Assembly: GCF_004359215.1 (NCBI RefSeq)
Contig: NC_090617.1
Span: forward strand, 3,125,273-3,149,870
DNA from: Bremia lactucae
Taxonomy: Eukaryota > Oomycota > Peronosporomycetes > Peronosporales > Peronosporaceae
DNA: 24,598 nt
Direction: 5' to 3'
Of the stretch, positions 1 through 8,550 are shown piece after piece. The position numbers and the translations under genes are program-made. The notes beneath the pieces were generated by a model, which was given only the letters and a program-made list of their open reading frames with translations, was not told the origin of the DNA and made no database searches. Each line of letters begins with the position of its first letter. Within the stretch, counting starts at the first letter, position 1.

Positions 1-1255
1 GAAACGGATGGTCAAACAGAACGCGTAAATCGCGTCCTCGAAGAGATACTTCGAGGTTACGTCCAATCGTATCCGAATTGGAGCGAGTTTTTACCGATGG
101 TCGAATTCGCCATCAATAATTCGGTGCATGCGTCTACAACGCATACAACGTTCTTTGTGAATGGCTTACGCCATCCTCGCATACCCACCCAATTAGAGGG
201 ATCCTCTAGTTTAAGGGGGGGTGGACTCGCACGAGCAAATCCAATTCGGTCTCTTCCTCATCACGCGTCGAAGTTAACAACGACGCGAGTGATGTCGATG
301 TCGAAGAAATCGGCATCGAAGATGAGAATGATCTCATGGCAGTACGCACAAAGCGTACTGAAAAATACAAAACAAATGAGTTAGCAGAAGAGTTTCTGCT
401 AACTCGAGAATCAATAATCCGTTTCGTTCAGGATTCCATTGCTAACGCAGTGGACCGACAGAAACGGAATGCAGACAAACATGGAAGAGCAAATGTTCAT
501 TCATTTAAAGTTAACGATCTAGTGCTACTCCCTACAGTAAACTTATCTAAGCGTGTAGTCACGAATGTGGGTAGCAGTAAACTACAACTTAAGTTTGTTG
601 GGCCTTTCCGTGTACTGCATCGCAGAGGCACCGCAGAGGCAATCGTACACAATAGTATTGTCACGTAGGATGCGAACACATCCTACGTTTTATGTTGGTC
701 GGCTCCGCCCGTACCATCAGTACGTGGTCTCTTCCGAGGATGGATCTGACCACCCTTTTCAAGAATCCCCAAAAGATTCTTGTGGTAACGAACTAGATTT
801 TAATGCTGAATCTGGAGATTCTCATATCGGGTCCGAAGATCATCGAAACCGCGATGAGCTGACGACAGCTCATCACGAAGAGCGTGACAATTCCGTTCGT
901 TATCCAACATGGAGTACACACTCTCCGAACGGTCTTATAACCGTTTGATATGCTGAGCCTGCACCGTTCGCTCTTACGAGCGACGCTTACCGCGCTCGTG
1001 ATCAAACTCCTCCTCAAAATCATGGAGGTAGTGATCGATTTTGTCAATCCTCGACATTAGATCCGACATACGGTTCGGATCTAATTTTCCCTCCTCCGCC
1101 ACAACCATTAGGGGATCCTTACGGTGGTCAGCGTTTCCGTGTGAAACGTATCTAAAACCGAAGAGTTATCTTTTTTTTGCTGGCGCGGTTATCTACCTTC
1201 ACATGACAGCTGGGAGCCTCGTTCCCAGCTGATTGTTGACGTTGTGGCCTCATCC
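1..1255 (+). pseudogene. Ty3/gypsy integrase C-terminus and chromodomain, frameshifted
   Basis: The window opens in frame 1 with the integrase motif ETDGQTERVNRVLEE; the catalytic Glu codon is 19-21. WSEFLPMVEFAINNSVHAS follows, typical of gypsy integrases. The frame is lost at a run of seven G at 215-221 and resumes in frame 3 (225-668) with VRTKRTEKY and FKVNDLVLLPTVNLSKR, the integrase C-terminal region. A second shift near 660 leads to RRMRTHPTFYVGRLRPYHQY in frame 1, with a stop at 946-948. A chromodomain follows: PLGDPYGGQRF at 1105-1137, a stop at 1153-1155, a shift at the T8 run 1171-1178, then WRGYLPSHDSWEPRSQ in frame 2 from 1181. The enzyme would insert element cDNA, with the chromodomain guiding it to chromatin. 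At least three breaks make it inactive. The family assignment is firm; the order of mutations is not known. Confidence 0.88.
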
Positions 1256-2441
1256 GTCAGTATGACGAGACCAATTCGACAGATCAGAAGGTCCATCGGA
1301 AAACACGCGCCCTTGACGCCTGTAAATCGATTGCAAAACGTCAATCGCATCCCGCATCTCAATAGAGATGCGAGCTCATCCCCAGGCCGATTAAAGTGAA
1401 TAGACTTCCCCTTTTACTCTTCGTGTTGTCAACACAACACGCACAGGGTCACCCCACGTGAGGCGTGAAAGTTCAGACTCACGTGACAACCGATGCAAGT
1501 TATACTTTGCGCTCGTTGGAGTTCGTTTCTTAAACTTAACGGGATTCGCATTAAGTCTTTGAAGCCAAGCTTCGCGTCCAATGTCTTTGACATTGCGAAT
1601 GAACGCGCTCCAGGCTTGTATGAGCGAGACCTTATCTCGCTTATTGTTGCCACTAAACCATCGATGCTTCAGAAAAGCATCGAAAAAAAATCTTCCTCAG
1701 CGCGAAAGTTCTTCGCGCTGGGATCACGGCCATGCAGCTTTGTCGCAATAAATGAAGGATATTTATTGTGAGGAGTAGTTTCTCCAGACAAGCTATTGAT
1801 TAGCCGTTCTGGCAAAAGCCACGGCTTCTTTTCAGGGGCGAGATGAGACATTTTATTGTCTTTACTCCCCTGAGTGGTACCCACTAAAGCAGGGGTACCA
1901 CAAGAACTTCTCTTACGATGGCTTACGCCATCGTCATCACCTTGCATAGAAACACGAGTAGGTGATCGTATGGGAGATCGAACGGGCGATGAGGGATCAT
2001 CCTCATCGTCGGATCCAAATAGACTATTTACTCGTCTATCAGAATGAGCCCTCTCATTCGAAGGCTCATAGTCAGCCGCCTGACGTCTATCAGGCGACTG
2101 TTCTATTCTCCCCGAGTCGGCTATTTCGTCCGACTCGCATTCGTAGTCGACCTCCCAAGAGGGGTCGAATTCACGTAATAAACCACCACGTGCCCCCGCA
2201 ACATCTAGTGTTGCGCGAGAAGAATATATTACGGCAGACGAAAGGCTGCCGCAAGAGACATTAGTGCGTCACCGCGGCTGCAAGAACCGCAGCCGAAGGC
2301 GCCGCACTACCAGCACCCCGCACGGATTTATTCTTGATGCGATAGAATTTGAAATGATGGTTCTGACCAAACAACATCATTTTTAATTAAGTGGTCACAT
2401 AGTGACCACTCTATCCAATGACAATCAGATTGATTGTCGTT
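1256..2441 (+). other. Long 3' region of the gypsy element, array of small hairpins
   Basis: No coding region is convincing here. The stretch is dominated by perfect short inverted repeats every few tens of bases, including 1353-1372 (8-bp arms), 1661-1683 (9-bp), 1698-1720 (9-bp), 1875-1900 (8-bp), 1915-1934 (8-bp), 2113-2137 (8-bp), 2275-2295 (7-bp), 2390-2410 (9-bp, 3-nt loop) and 2420-2438 (8-bp). It lies between the chromodomain and the polypurine tract, so it is element-internal 3' sequence. Short ORFs on both strands here are probably chance. Confidence 0.7.
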
Positions 2442-2452
2442 AAAGGGAGGGG
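2442..2452 (+). promoter_or_regulatory. Polypurine tract, plus-strand primer
   Basis: An AAAGGGAGGGG run lies three bases before the LTR that begins TGTAA at 2456. In LTR retrotransposons this purine run survives RNase H and primes plus-strand DNA synthesis. Its place identifies the LTR as the 3' copy and fixes the element on the plus strand. Confidence 0.75.
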
Positions 2453-2455
2453 TGA

Positions 2456-2898
2456 TGTAAAGGGATGTATTGTGTCATGAAATTAACCCTTTAGGTTGTT
2501 TATTAATATATTATCTAAAAGGTAGATAAAATTTGGAGAATATTACTTCATATAGTAATGCTCGTTAATCGTATCCATAAATAGGTATAAGCTGTTATAT
2601 CTATTTATCCCGCAGACTAATCAGCTGTAACCGTGAACAAATAGAGAGAGACAGATAAGATTTCAATTGCATGTTTAGTATTAGATTATAATTAAGTTAG
2701 CATTTACAAAGATAGAACAAGAGCGCTTAATTATATTTAATACAGTTTTTATTTTACCCTCTTAAAGGTAGTTGTCTCAAATAAAGTCTTCCTATGCACG
2801 TACTAGTGTACGTGAAGTGACGTAAGGCACCACTCACAACTGAAGCAGTGCGAAGTGGACTTGTACTGAAGCAATACAAGTCGTAGTGCCCCGTTACA
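2456..2898 (+). repeat. 3' LTR, gypsy family A
   Basis: The 443-bp repeat starts TGTAAAGGG and ends CCCCGTTACA, with matching TGTAA/TTACA ends. Its reverse complement aligns along most of its length with 16424-16833, for example in GGTTGTT-ATTAATAT-TTATCTA and ACGTACACTAGTACGTG. It follows a polypurine tract, and copia RNase H codons follow it. If the end call is right, the 5-bp target duplicate on this side would be TCCTT (2899-2903); its partner lies beyond the left edge. The 3' end holds two nested hairpins. Confidence 0.85.
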
Positions 2899-4262
2899 TC
2901 CTTCATTTTTCGCGATAGCGATCGCACTTTGATTGTCCTCTAACACCATTACTGGACCATTAATCTTGACCTTCATCGCCAGCAATAGCGATTTTGTCCA
3001 CAATACTTCTTGAATGCACAATGATAGAGCCACATATTCGGCTTTAGCAGTCTTAGTGACCACTATTTTGCATTTTTGACTTGAAAATCACGGGTGATCC
3101 GTTAACCATCACCATCACACCTGATGTTGAGCGTCCATTGTCCTTGTTACTGTCCCAATCAGCGCCACTGAATGCCCCAACTGCAGTTCGCGTGACTTGC
3201 TCTGATAGCAGCTTCCATCCATAGCGGTTGACTTAAATAACGCAGCACTCGGATAGCCACATCGTAATGTTCTTCACTTGGTTTTTCTAAGTGTCGACTC
3301 AATTGACACACCGCGAATGCAATATCGGGTCTTGTGCGGTTGCCACGTAGAGAAGTGAACCTACCAAAGAGCGATACGGACGATATTTCATTTTTGGATC
3401 CATCACTTCACACTTTATCATGTTCTGGCCTTCCACACCGGAATTGTACACCGGTCTAGCATTATTTTGATCAAAATTTTCAAACATTCTTGCTATACAC
3501 GCGCTTTGACTGATCTTGAGTCGTTTCTCCTCCATCTTGTAGTCAACTTCGATGCCTAGATTAAATCGCACTTTACCCAGTCTCTTGAGCTGAAATTTAG
3601 CAGACAATTCATTAACAACTGGCTTCATTGAGTCGTACGAAAGACCACCAATGAGCATGTCATCGACATATAACGTCACGTAAATCCATGAAAAATTGTC
3701 AAATCGACGAACAAATACACACGGATCCGAAACACACGCCACAAACCCCATGCTCTTAAAAAAGCTTGCGATAGTCTTAAACCATGTTGCAGCATCTTGT
3801 TTCAGTCCATACAGGCTTCGATTTAGCTTCAGTAGCTTGACTCGATTTCATTTCAACGCCCTCAGGTGTATTAATAAATACCTCTTCTGCGAGAACACCA
3901 TTGACAAATGCTGCATCGACATCATATTGGAATATAGCCATCCCACGAATAACACACGAATTGAATTGTTCGCGACCGAAGGATACGTCTCGTAGTAATC
4001 AATTCCATAGGTCTGACGATAACCAAGTGCCACAAGCCGAGCCTTATAGGCTCAATATCACCATTTTCATTTCGCTTGATGGCGAACACCCACTTGGTTT
4101 TAATTACCTTCTTGTTAAACGAATTGTCCACGGGCCCCCACGTCGTTTTGCTATCTAGTGCCTTTAGTACGGCCTTTATCGCTTCTTTCCACATCGTACT
4201 TTGTGGAGACTTCATAGCATCTTGGTACGTTGATGGGGTTTCAAATGCCGCATTAGCCTGAT
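2899..4262 (-). pseudogene. Copia reverse transcriptase and RNase H, broken
   Basis: Reading down the minus strand, STYQDAMKSPQSTMWKEAI and KTKWVFAIKRNENGDIEPI (from about 4250) open the RT. LVALGYRQTYGIDYYETYPSVA and then SLYGLKQ-ATWFKTI follow in shifted frames. The longest intact piece is 3751-3299 and carries the catalytic LYVDDMLIGG (Asp codons around 3664-3659), FQLKRLGKVRFNLGIEV and YRSLVGSLLYVA. The RNase H part has GADWDSNKDNGRSTSG, then KAEYVALSLCIQEVLW and LEDNQSAIAIAKNEG. The protein stops at that last motif because the gypsy LTR begins there. Together these domains would copy element RNA into DNA. At least four frame changes make it non-functional. Confidence 0.9.
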
Positions 4263-4508
4263 CATACTCAATACGATATCGTTTGAGGCATGTTCCATAG
4301 GTTCATCTCCACGTGACGAAACGGTAGCATCTGACATCCCGACCGGAACCAAAGCTGGTGAATCTAGACTTGTAGGAGATATTGCAAGAGGGTTATTGTG
4401 TCCACTAACACGAGATAAATGTGTCTTCAGACTGTCATCGAGATTAGTCCATCCCTCTCTGGGCACAATGGCCTGAATATCATCCTCCATTAAATCAACT
4501 GGCTCCAA
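4212..4508 (-). pseudogene. Copia integrase-RT linker with internal deletion
   Basis: This 98-codon stretch reads DDIQAIVPREGWTNLDDSLKTH and an Asp/Ser/Pro-rich tract, resembling the low-complexity linker before copia RT. Directly upstream, the integrase breaks off after EKKWW. The usual integrase C-terminal region (the section holding TPFE-type and GSKxYxH-type motifs) is missing, so sequence appears to have been lost at about 4495-4508. The ORF ends before the RT start, which lies in another frame. Confidence 0.55.
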
Positions 4509-5263
4509 CCCACCACTTCTTTTCCACTTGCATGTGATTTAGCATCGACCTTGCACGTTCCGTCAGTGTCCTATTCATTCGTTCAGCCATTCCATTTTGC
4601 TGGGGGGAATATGGCACTGTCGCTTGGTGTACTATGACAGCCTTGCGACAAACTTCTGCGAATTTCTTGTTGATGTATTCGCCACCATTGTCGGTATGAA
4701 TGAATTTGATCTTGGAATTCAGTTGGTTTTCCATCATTGACTTGTATATTCGATGAACTTTCCCAGCACTTCAGACTTATTAGCGATAAAGTATTTCACC
4801 ACGTAGCGCGAAAAATCATCCAGAAATGTAACAACGTATCGTGCTCCTCCTTGAGACTTTGTCTCCATTGGACCCATCACATCACTGTGGACAATTTGGA
4901 GCAGTGATTTTGTCTTCACTTTTCGGTGACTTGACTTTGGAAATGGTTTGACTGACGACTTTTCAGTCACACATCCCTCGCGAATTTCGTCTTGATCATC
5001 GACATCATCACTCGAAGCTTGCACAATTATTCCTTCTACACAATTGTGAAGATTTTCCACGTCTTTATTGGAAGATTTTTTAGTCGTGCATGCCACACAC
5101 TAGGACTCACATCGTTAATTCCACAACCAAACACTTCGCTAAAGAATGCCGACCCTAATGTTGCACATTCCATCACAAACAATTTTTCCACTTTGTTTAC
5201 TTTCGCCACCACATCTTGACCATTCCTTATCACACATGTTTTGTTCGTAAAACTCACATCCAA
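4495..5263 (-). pseudogene. Copia GAG-pre-integrase and DD35E integrase, broken
   Basis: The piece 5263-5036 holds VWHARLKNLP, the pre-integrase motif. The next frame (5096-4734) has REGCVTEKSSVKPF, a zinc-binding remnant whose first Cys seems replaced, and then the catalytic core HSDVMGPM (Asp codon 4883-4881) and VTFLDDFSRYV. After a stop the core goes on at 4737-4495 with IHTDNGGEY (Asp 4692-4690) and PYSPQQNGMAERMNRT (Glu 4584-4582). That gives 35 residues between the second Asp and the Glu, the classical DD35E spacing. All three catalytic residues survive, but the ORF is split and truncated after EKKWW. Confidence 0.9.
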
Positions 5264-5505
5264 TCCTTTTTCGATAATACAGAAAATGAAAGCAGTCTGC
5301 GATCCAGCTCTGAAACGTACAGCACATCTTCAATGCAAATTGGCACATTGTTTTTCAGAATAATTCGAATCGTACCAATTTCAGTAGCCATAAATGTCTG
5401 CCCATTTGCGATCGAGATGATGATTGATCGATTCAACGATCGAATCTCCAAAAAAACATATTGGTATGGGCACATGTGACTACTCGCACCACTGTCGAGT
5501 AGCCA
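5254..5505 (-). pseudogene. Copia aspartic protease
   Basis: The minus strand reads GWLLDSGASSHMCPYQY, with the catalytic DSGA at 5496-5485, followed by ISIANGQTFMATEIGTI, IEDVLYVSELDRRLLS and FSVLSKKD. This is the standard copia protease layout, which cuts the Gag-Pol polyprotein. The active site is intact. The frame is lost just downstream (about 5258) before the pre-integrase domain, and upstream it is separated from gag by a TAA in the ATT-TAA-ACC stretch near 5560. No separate start codon is expected, since this is part of a polyprotein. Confidence 0.88.
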
Positions 5506-5565
5506 ACCTTCCGAACCATGTTCACTAACAGTAAACGCTTCGTTAATTTTCTTGTTGGTTTAAAT

Positions 5566-6229
5566 CTTCCAACACTCTTGTTTCTTATGACCCTGTTTTT
5601 CACATACAAATCACGTCCCGGTAAACCTGTTTCTTGTTTCCTTCGACCGAAAAACTTTGCCCTGAAGCTTCTTGTAGCCTTTAATGCAAGTTCACTTTTT
5701 TCCTTGCGAGAAATGCCTTCGTATTCACGACGAAGCATTTCTTTGGCTTGAAAAATGTCAATTTCCTTCATGTTCTCAATGATTCTGATGATCTGATCAT
5801 ACTCATCAGACAAGCCTCCAAGCAGTTTAACGAGCTGCTCATCAGACGAAAATACGTCTTCAATGGTTGGCATGGACATGCACAGCTCATCATACTTTAG
5901 AAAGTGGTCCAGTACACTCTCTCCCTTCTGCATCTTGAATTCATGCAACTGCCGACGCATCTGCACACGGTTGTGAATACTTCTTCGAAGAAAAAAACTC
6001 TTTAATATCTCCCAAACTTCTGCAGCCGTGCCTGCATTTCGAACGATGGACTGTAGACTTGGGTTGATTGACGTACACACAATCGCGAAGCCTTCAGATT
6101 ATTGACTTTCCGTATCGACGCGTCAGCCCTCGTGGCACTCGGTGCCTTCGTCACGTCAAGGTTCTCCAGTAGCCCTTTTTTGGCTAGTTATATCCGAGCA
6201 TTAAAGTCCCATACAAAGTAGTTGTCCAT
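5566..6229 (-). pseudogene. Copia gag (UBN2-like) with zinc knuckle
   Basis: The likely start is the ATG at 6229 (MDNYFVWDFNARI), followed by a stop at 6190-6188, then LAKKGLLENLDVTKAPSATRAD. After a one-base shift near 6085 the frame is open to 5433: INPSLQSIVRNAGTAAEVWEIL, HEFKMQKGESVLDHFLKYDELC, and LLGGLSDEYDQIIRIIENM. These are hallmark blocks of copia Gag, the nucleocapsid protein that packages element RNA. In another frame a zinc knuckle reads VCEKQGHKKQECWK; the first Cys position is a TGA (5613-5611) where TGC would be expected, so the knuckle is broken. Family assignment is firm. Confidence 0.88.
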
Positions 6230-6272
6230 GTTGAGGACCCCATTCGCCTCACCCACGTTTGGGCTCACAACC

Positions 6273-6472
6273 TGTTGGGGTATGACAACACACTGCGTAA
6301 GAATGTCTTCGTGTTGGTGAAAATGAAAAGTAAATTCGTTCTTATAAAACCCTCATACATGTAACGTACCTAAAATATAACAACTTCGCTTACTCTTCTT
6401 CTTGTGTCATTCACAGCAGTAACCGCCACATCAGCACGACAACGAAGCGTCGCCTGATGTACACCTTTAACA
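6273..6472 (-). repeat. Copia 5' LTR, about 200 bp
   Basis: On the minus strand the repeat begins TGTTAAAGG (6472) and ends CCCCAACA (6273), giving matching TGTT/AACA ends. It sits just upstream of the gag start, and GGTTGTGAGCCC follows it, a plausible primer-binding-site remnant. A TATA-like TTTTATAAG lies inside (around 6345). The expected 5-bp target duplicate on this side is TACCC (6473-6477, plus strand). The partner LTR is outside the window, so the limits rest on end motifs alone. Confidence 0.65.
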
Positions 6473-6735
6473 TACCCTAGGGCAACTTTGTAGAGATATA
6501 ATAGCAGATGAGACAACTTCTAGTTAGGAAGTAAATTGGAAAATTTATTAATCTTTTGAAACCTTACGCATGCAATGAGCTCCTTCTTTGTAGAAGCACT
6601 TCAGAGGTCTCACATGAGTCGCTTCTTTCTTCATATAACCGATTGCTGTAGTTTCACTTTCGGTGTCCGTTGCAAAACGATTACAATCAAACGTCATCGT
6701 GACGTTTAGCGTTAACAAAATGTCCAAAATCAAGA
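6473..6735. other. Target-side sequence between copia LTR and repeat R1
   Basis: No recognised gene. A minus-strand reading frame from 6829 to 6548 contains FDCNRFATDTESETTAIGYM and LKCFYKEGAHCMRK, which hints at an old coding sequence but matches no family I can name. The frame runs into repeat R1, which suggests the overlap is partly chance. Confidence 0.3.
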
Positions 6736-7220
6736 GATTCGAGCACCAATCAATGGGTTCATGGTTTGAGCTGATCCTTCTCAAGAGCACATCAAACGAT
6801 ACGAGCACGTCATACGATTTGGATTTCAAAAAATTGGGAAATCTGACGGTTCTTAGATCTAGACTGAATTTGATTTGTTTCAGACTGTACGTAAATTACA
6901 GTACCACATCCACTACTATATACTGTGCCCCCTAGGGCAATTTGACTAGCAATTGCTGATAGTAGACCGTGGTCTACTGGCCGTGAATCCTATGCTTAGC
7001 ACCTTCAATCCAAATCCGATGTTCATTAAATCCCAAAGCATACAATTAAGTTGACTTGTACGTCTATTTAAACAGGCGTTAACATGTTACATAGATGATA
7101 ATTTATAAGTTTTCAGCTACGAGAAAATGAGAGCACCACCTTGCGAATGATTTTAATTCTCTTATTTGACTTTTATTGGCCGATAGGTTGACTCGATTGC
7201 AGCGCAATGATGTGTAGGAA
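6736..7220 (+). repeat. Repeat R1, copy 1
   Basis: This segment is repeated on the minus strand at 20551-21105 and 21150-21645. Shared landmarks are GATTCGAGCAC at the start, CCTAGGGCAATTTG, CCTATGCTTAGCACCTTCAA, AATGAGAGCACCACCTT and TTTTATTGGCCG. The first 170 bases can be read as FEHQSMGSWFELILLKSTSND followed by DLDFKKLGN, which matches the peptide in the other two copies. This copy is more diverged and lacks the upstream part of that peptide. The mobile element class is unknown. Confidence 0.75.
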
Positions 7221-7328
7221 AAAATTAAGGGAGATATTATCCCCACTGGAGTTTTTATTATCGCTACCGGAGTTTAGTTTATTTTTTCTAATTTCAAAGA
7301 TTAATGGGCTTTTTATAAGTATATAATG

Positions 7329-7810
7329 TTACGGATTTTGTGCTGCAAGTTGCAGAGTGCGCAAAATGTTGCGAGGTGCAACACCTGCAAGGGTTTGTTG
7401 CATAATGAGTGGCATGTTCTGGTGGATTGCCTTGTTCCTTACTCGAGGATATGCTGCTACATCAGCAGGTTCATGGTTTCGTCCTCGTTCAACAACTCTC
7501 ATAGTTCAAGTATTCTCCAACTCATTGGCTTGACAAATCCCAGCACAGTCCCGTACTAGCTCACTCTAAAAGGGCACCCTACTTTCCTTGATTGCTGTGC
7601 AGGCCTTGCACCATGTCCCTCATACTTGTAGACCCCATGATATTTGCAACCAAAAATAATGCTCTTCATTGGCTGTTCCACACCCTTTCCATACCTTGTT
7701 GAGCGAATAGTGCAAATATCGTATTGTTCAGCTTCAGAGTCAGCTTGAAAAGCTTCTTTTGCTATCGCAATTGATCGGTTTGTTTCTTCAGCTGGAGAAG
7801 CAAGATGCAT
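7329..7810 (-). pseudogene. MULE-type transposase N-terminus, broken
   Basis: The ATG at 7810 opens 84 codons: MHLASPAEETNRSIAIAKEAF, then IRSTRYGKGVEQPMKSIIFGCKYHGVY and ARPAQQSRKVGCPFRV. That is the FAR1-like zinc-binding region seen at the start of Mutator-like transposases. After a stop and a frameshift the minus strand continues with RNHEPADVAAYPRVRNKAI and MPLIMQQTLAGVAPRNILRTLQLAAQNP, ending at a stop at 7331-7329. This second block matches the region that precedes the catalytic domain in oomycete MULE proteins. The DDE domain itself is absent, so this is a truncated relic. The terminal inverted repeats were not identified. Confidence 0.72.
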
Positions 7811-7908
7811 GGTGAAAGAAATATGAATTTGATATTTGAGCCAGCCAATCGGGATTTGAGAAAATTAGGGGGGGTTGCCGTATGCATCTTGTAGGCGGGC
7901 ACGTCGTA

Positions 7909-8018
7909 ATGCGGCCACGCTCTACTTAGACACACACCCTAGCCCAGCGAGGAAGCGGTTTAACCTGCTTCTCTTGCGTGCAGTGAGGTAGTTGTGGTGG
8001 GCGCGCAAGCGACCTCAC
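7909..8018. repeat. Left arm of a 110-bp inverted repeat
   Basis: Reading GGCCACGCT-TACTTA...CACACACCCTAG...CTTCTCTTGCGTGCAGTGAGG, this arm matches the reverse complement of 8442-8550 nearly base for base, with a few indels and substitutions. The core TCTCTTGCGTGCAGTGAGG and the next GTAGTTGTGGTGGGCGCG are identical in both arms. The arms flank an LTR-like unit without a visible spacer. Confidence 0.85.
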
Positions 8019-8441
8019 CCAACACACAAAGTACTCTGGTTAAGTGTCGTGACGGGAGCTGTAATCCGTCTCCTCGTGCGCACTTACCAAGTAGGAAGTA
8101 GTTTTCAGACTGATTTATATTTAACAGAATAATACAAATACCTATTTAAACAGTTAAAATGTTATCTCTATAGATATCATTTAATATGTATTGCGAGCTT
8201 TTCTTTCTAGATACCTCGCGTAACGGATGACGCTAGCCGTTATCACGGATGACGCTGGGCGTCATCCCTCCTAATGTGAATGCACCCATGTGCATCACAT
8301 CCACAAGGGTTGGTCACAAATGTGCACCACACCCGAGTGCTGGGTCTAATTACTATTATTTAGTAATTGACCATCCCCTTAAGTACACCAAGTGTACTTA
8401 ACGGGGACTGTGTAACATTAGGGCAACTTTAGCCCGTTACA
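8019..8441. repeat. LTR-like repeat C, copy 1, inside the inverted repeat
   Basis: This 423-bp unit is repeated in the same orientation at 17757-18162. Shared blocks include GCGCACTTACCAAGTAGGAAG, GTTTTCAGACTGATTTATATT, GGCGTCATCCCTCCTAATGTGAA and AACATTA followed by TTTAGCCCGTTA. The plus-strand end is CCCGTTACA, like the ends of gypsy LTR family A, so it is probably a solo LTR; orientation is uncertain. The right half is full of small hairpins, such as AAGTACACCAAGTGTACTT at 8381-8399. No coding capacity was seen. Confidence 0.7.
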
Positions 8442-8550
8442 GTGAGGACGCTAACGCGCCCACCACAACTACCTCACTGCACGCAAGAGAAGACGGTCTA
8501 ACCGCTTCGCTGTGCTAGGGTGTGTGCGTAAGTATAGCGTGGCCACGTTA
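8442..8550. repeat. Right arm of the 110-bp inverted repeat
   Basis: It starts GTGAGGACGCTAACGCGCCC directly after the CCCGTTACA end of repeat C and is the reverse complement of 7909-8018. The two arms together with the repeat between them span 642 bp. Confidence 0.85.

Larger units (their letters stand above)
1..2898 (+). mobile_element. 3' part of a Ty3/gypsy chromovirus retrotransposon
   Basis: The segment runs from within the integrase core at the left edge, through a chromodomain and a long 3' region, to a polypurine tract and a 3' LTR ending at 2898. The reading frame is broken several times, so the element is dead. The 5' half lies outside the window. The LTR ends exactly where minus-strand copia RNase H codons begin, which shows that this gypsy element inserted into the copia element. 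The LTR also matches the minus-strand LTR at 16424-16833, so the family has at least two copies here. Confidence 0.85.
2899..6472 (-). mobile_element. Ty1/copia retrotransposon, interrupted and decayed
   Basis: On the minus strand the order is 5' LTR (6472-6273), gag with zinc knuckle, DSGA protease, DD35E integrase, reverse transcriptase with YVDD, and RNase H. Integrase before RT is the diagnostic copia order. The element is cut at 2898/2899 by the gypsy LTR, so its RNase H end, 3' LTR and second target duplicate lie left of the window. There are multiple stops and frameshifts, and a stretch between integrase and RT is missing. Confidence 0.92.

Noticed and set aside
1256..2441. The spaced inverted repeats, considered as a CRISPR array.
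   Set aside because: Each hairpin has a different sequence and the spacing is irregular; there is no repeated unit. The setting is eukaryotic.
7326..7559. Plus-strand Cys-rich ORF, which looked like a candidate small cysteine-rich protein.
   Set aside because: It is antisense to the MULE transposase relic, whose motifs are clear on the minus strand.
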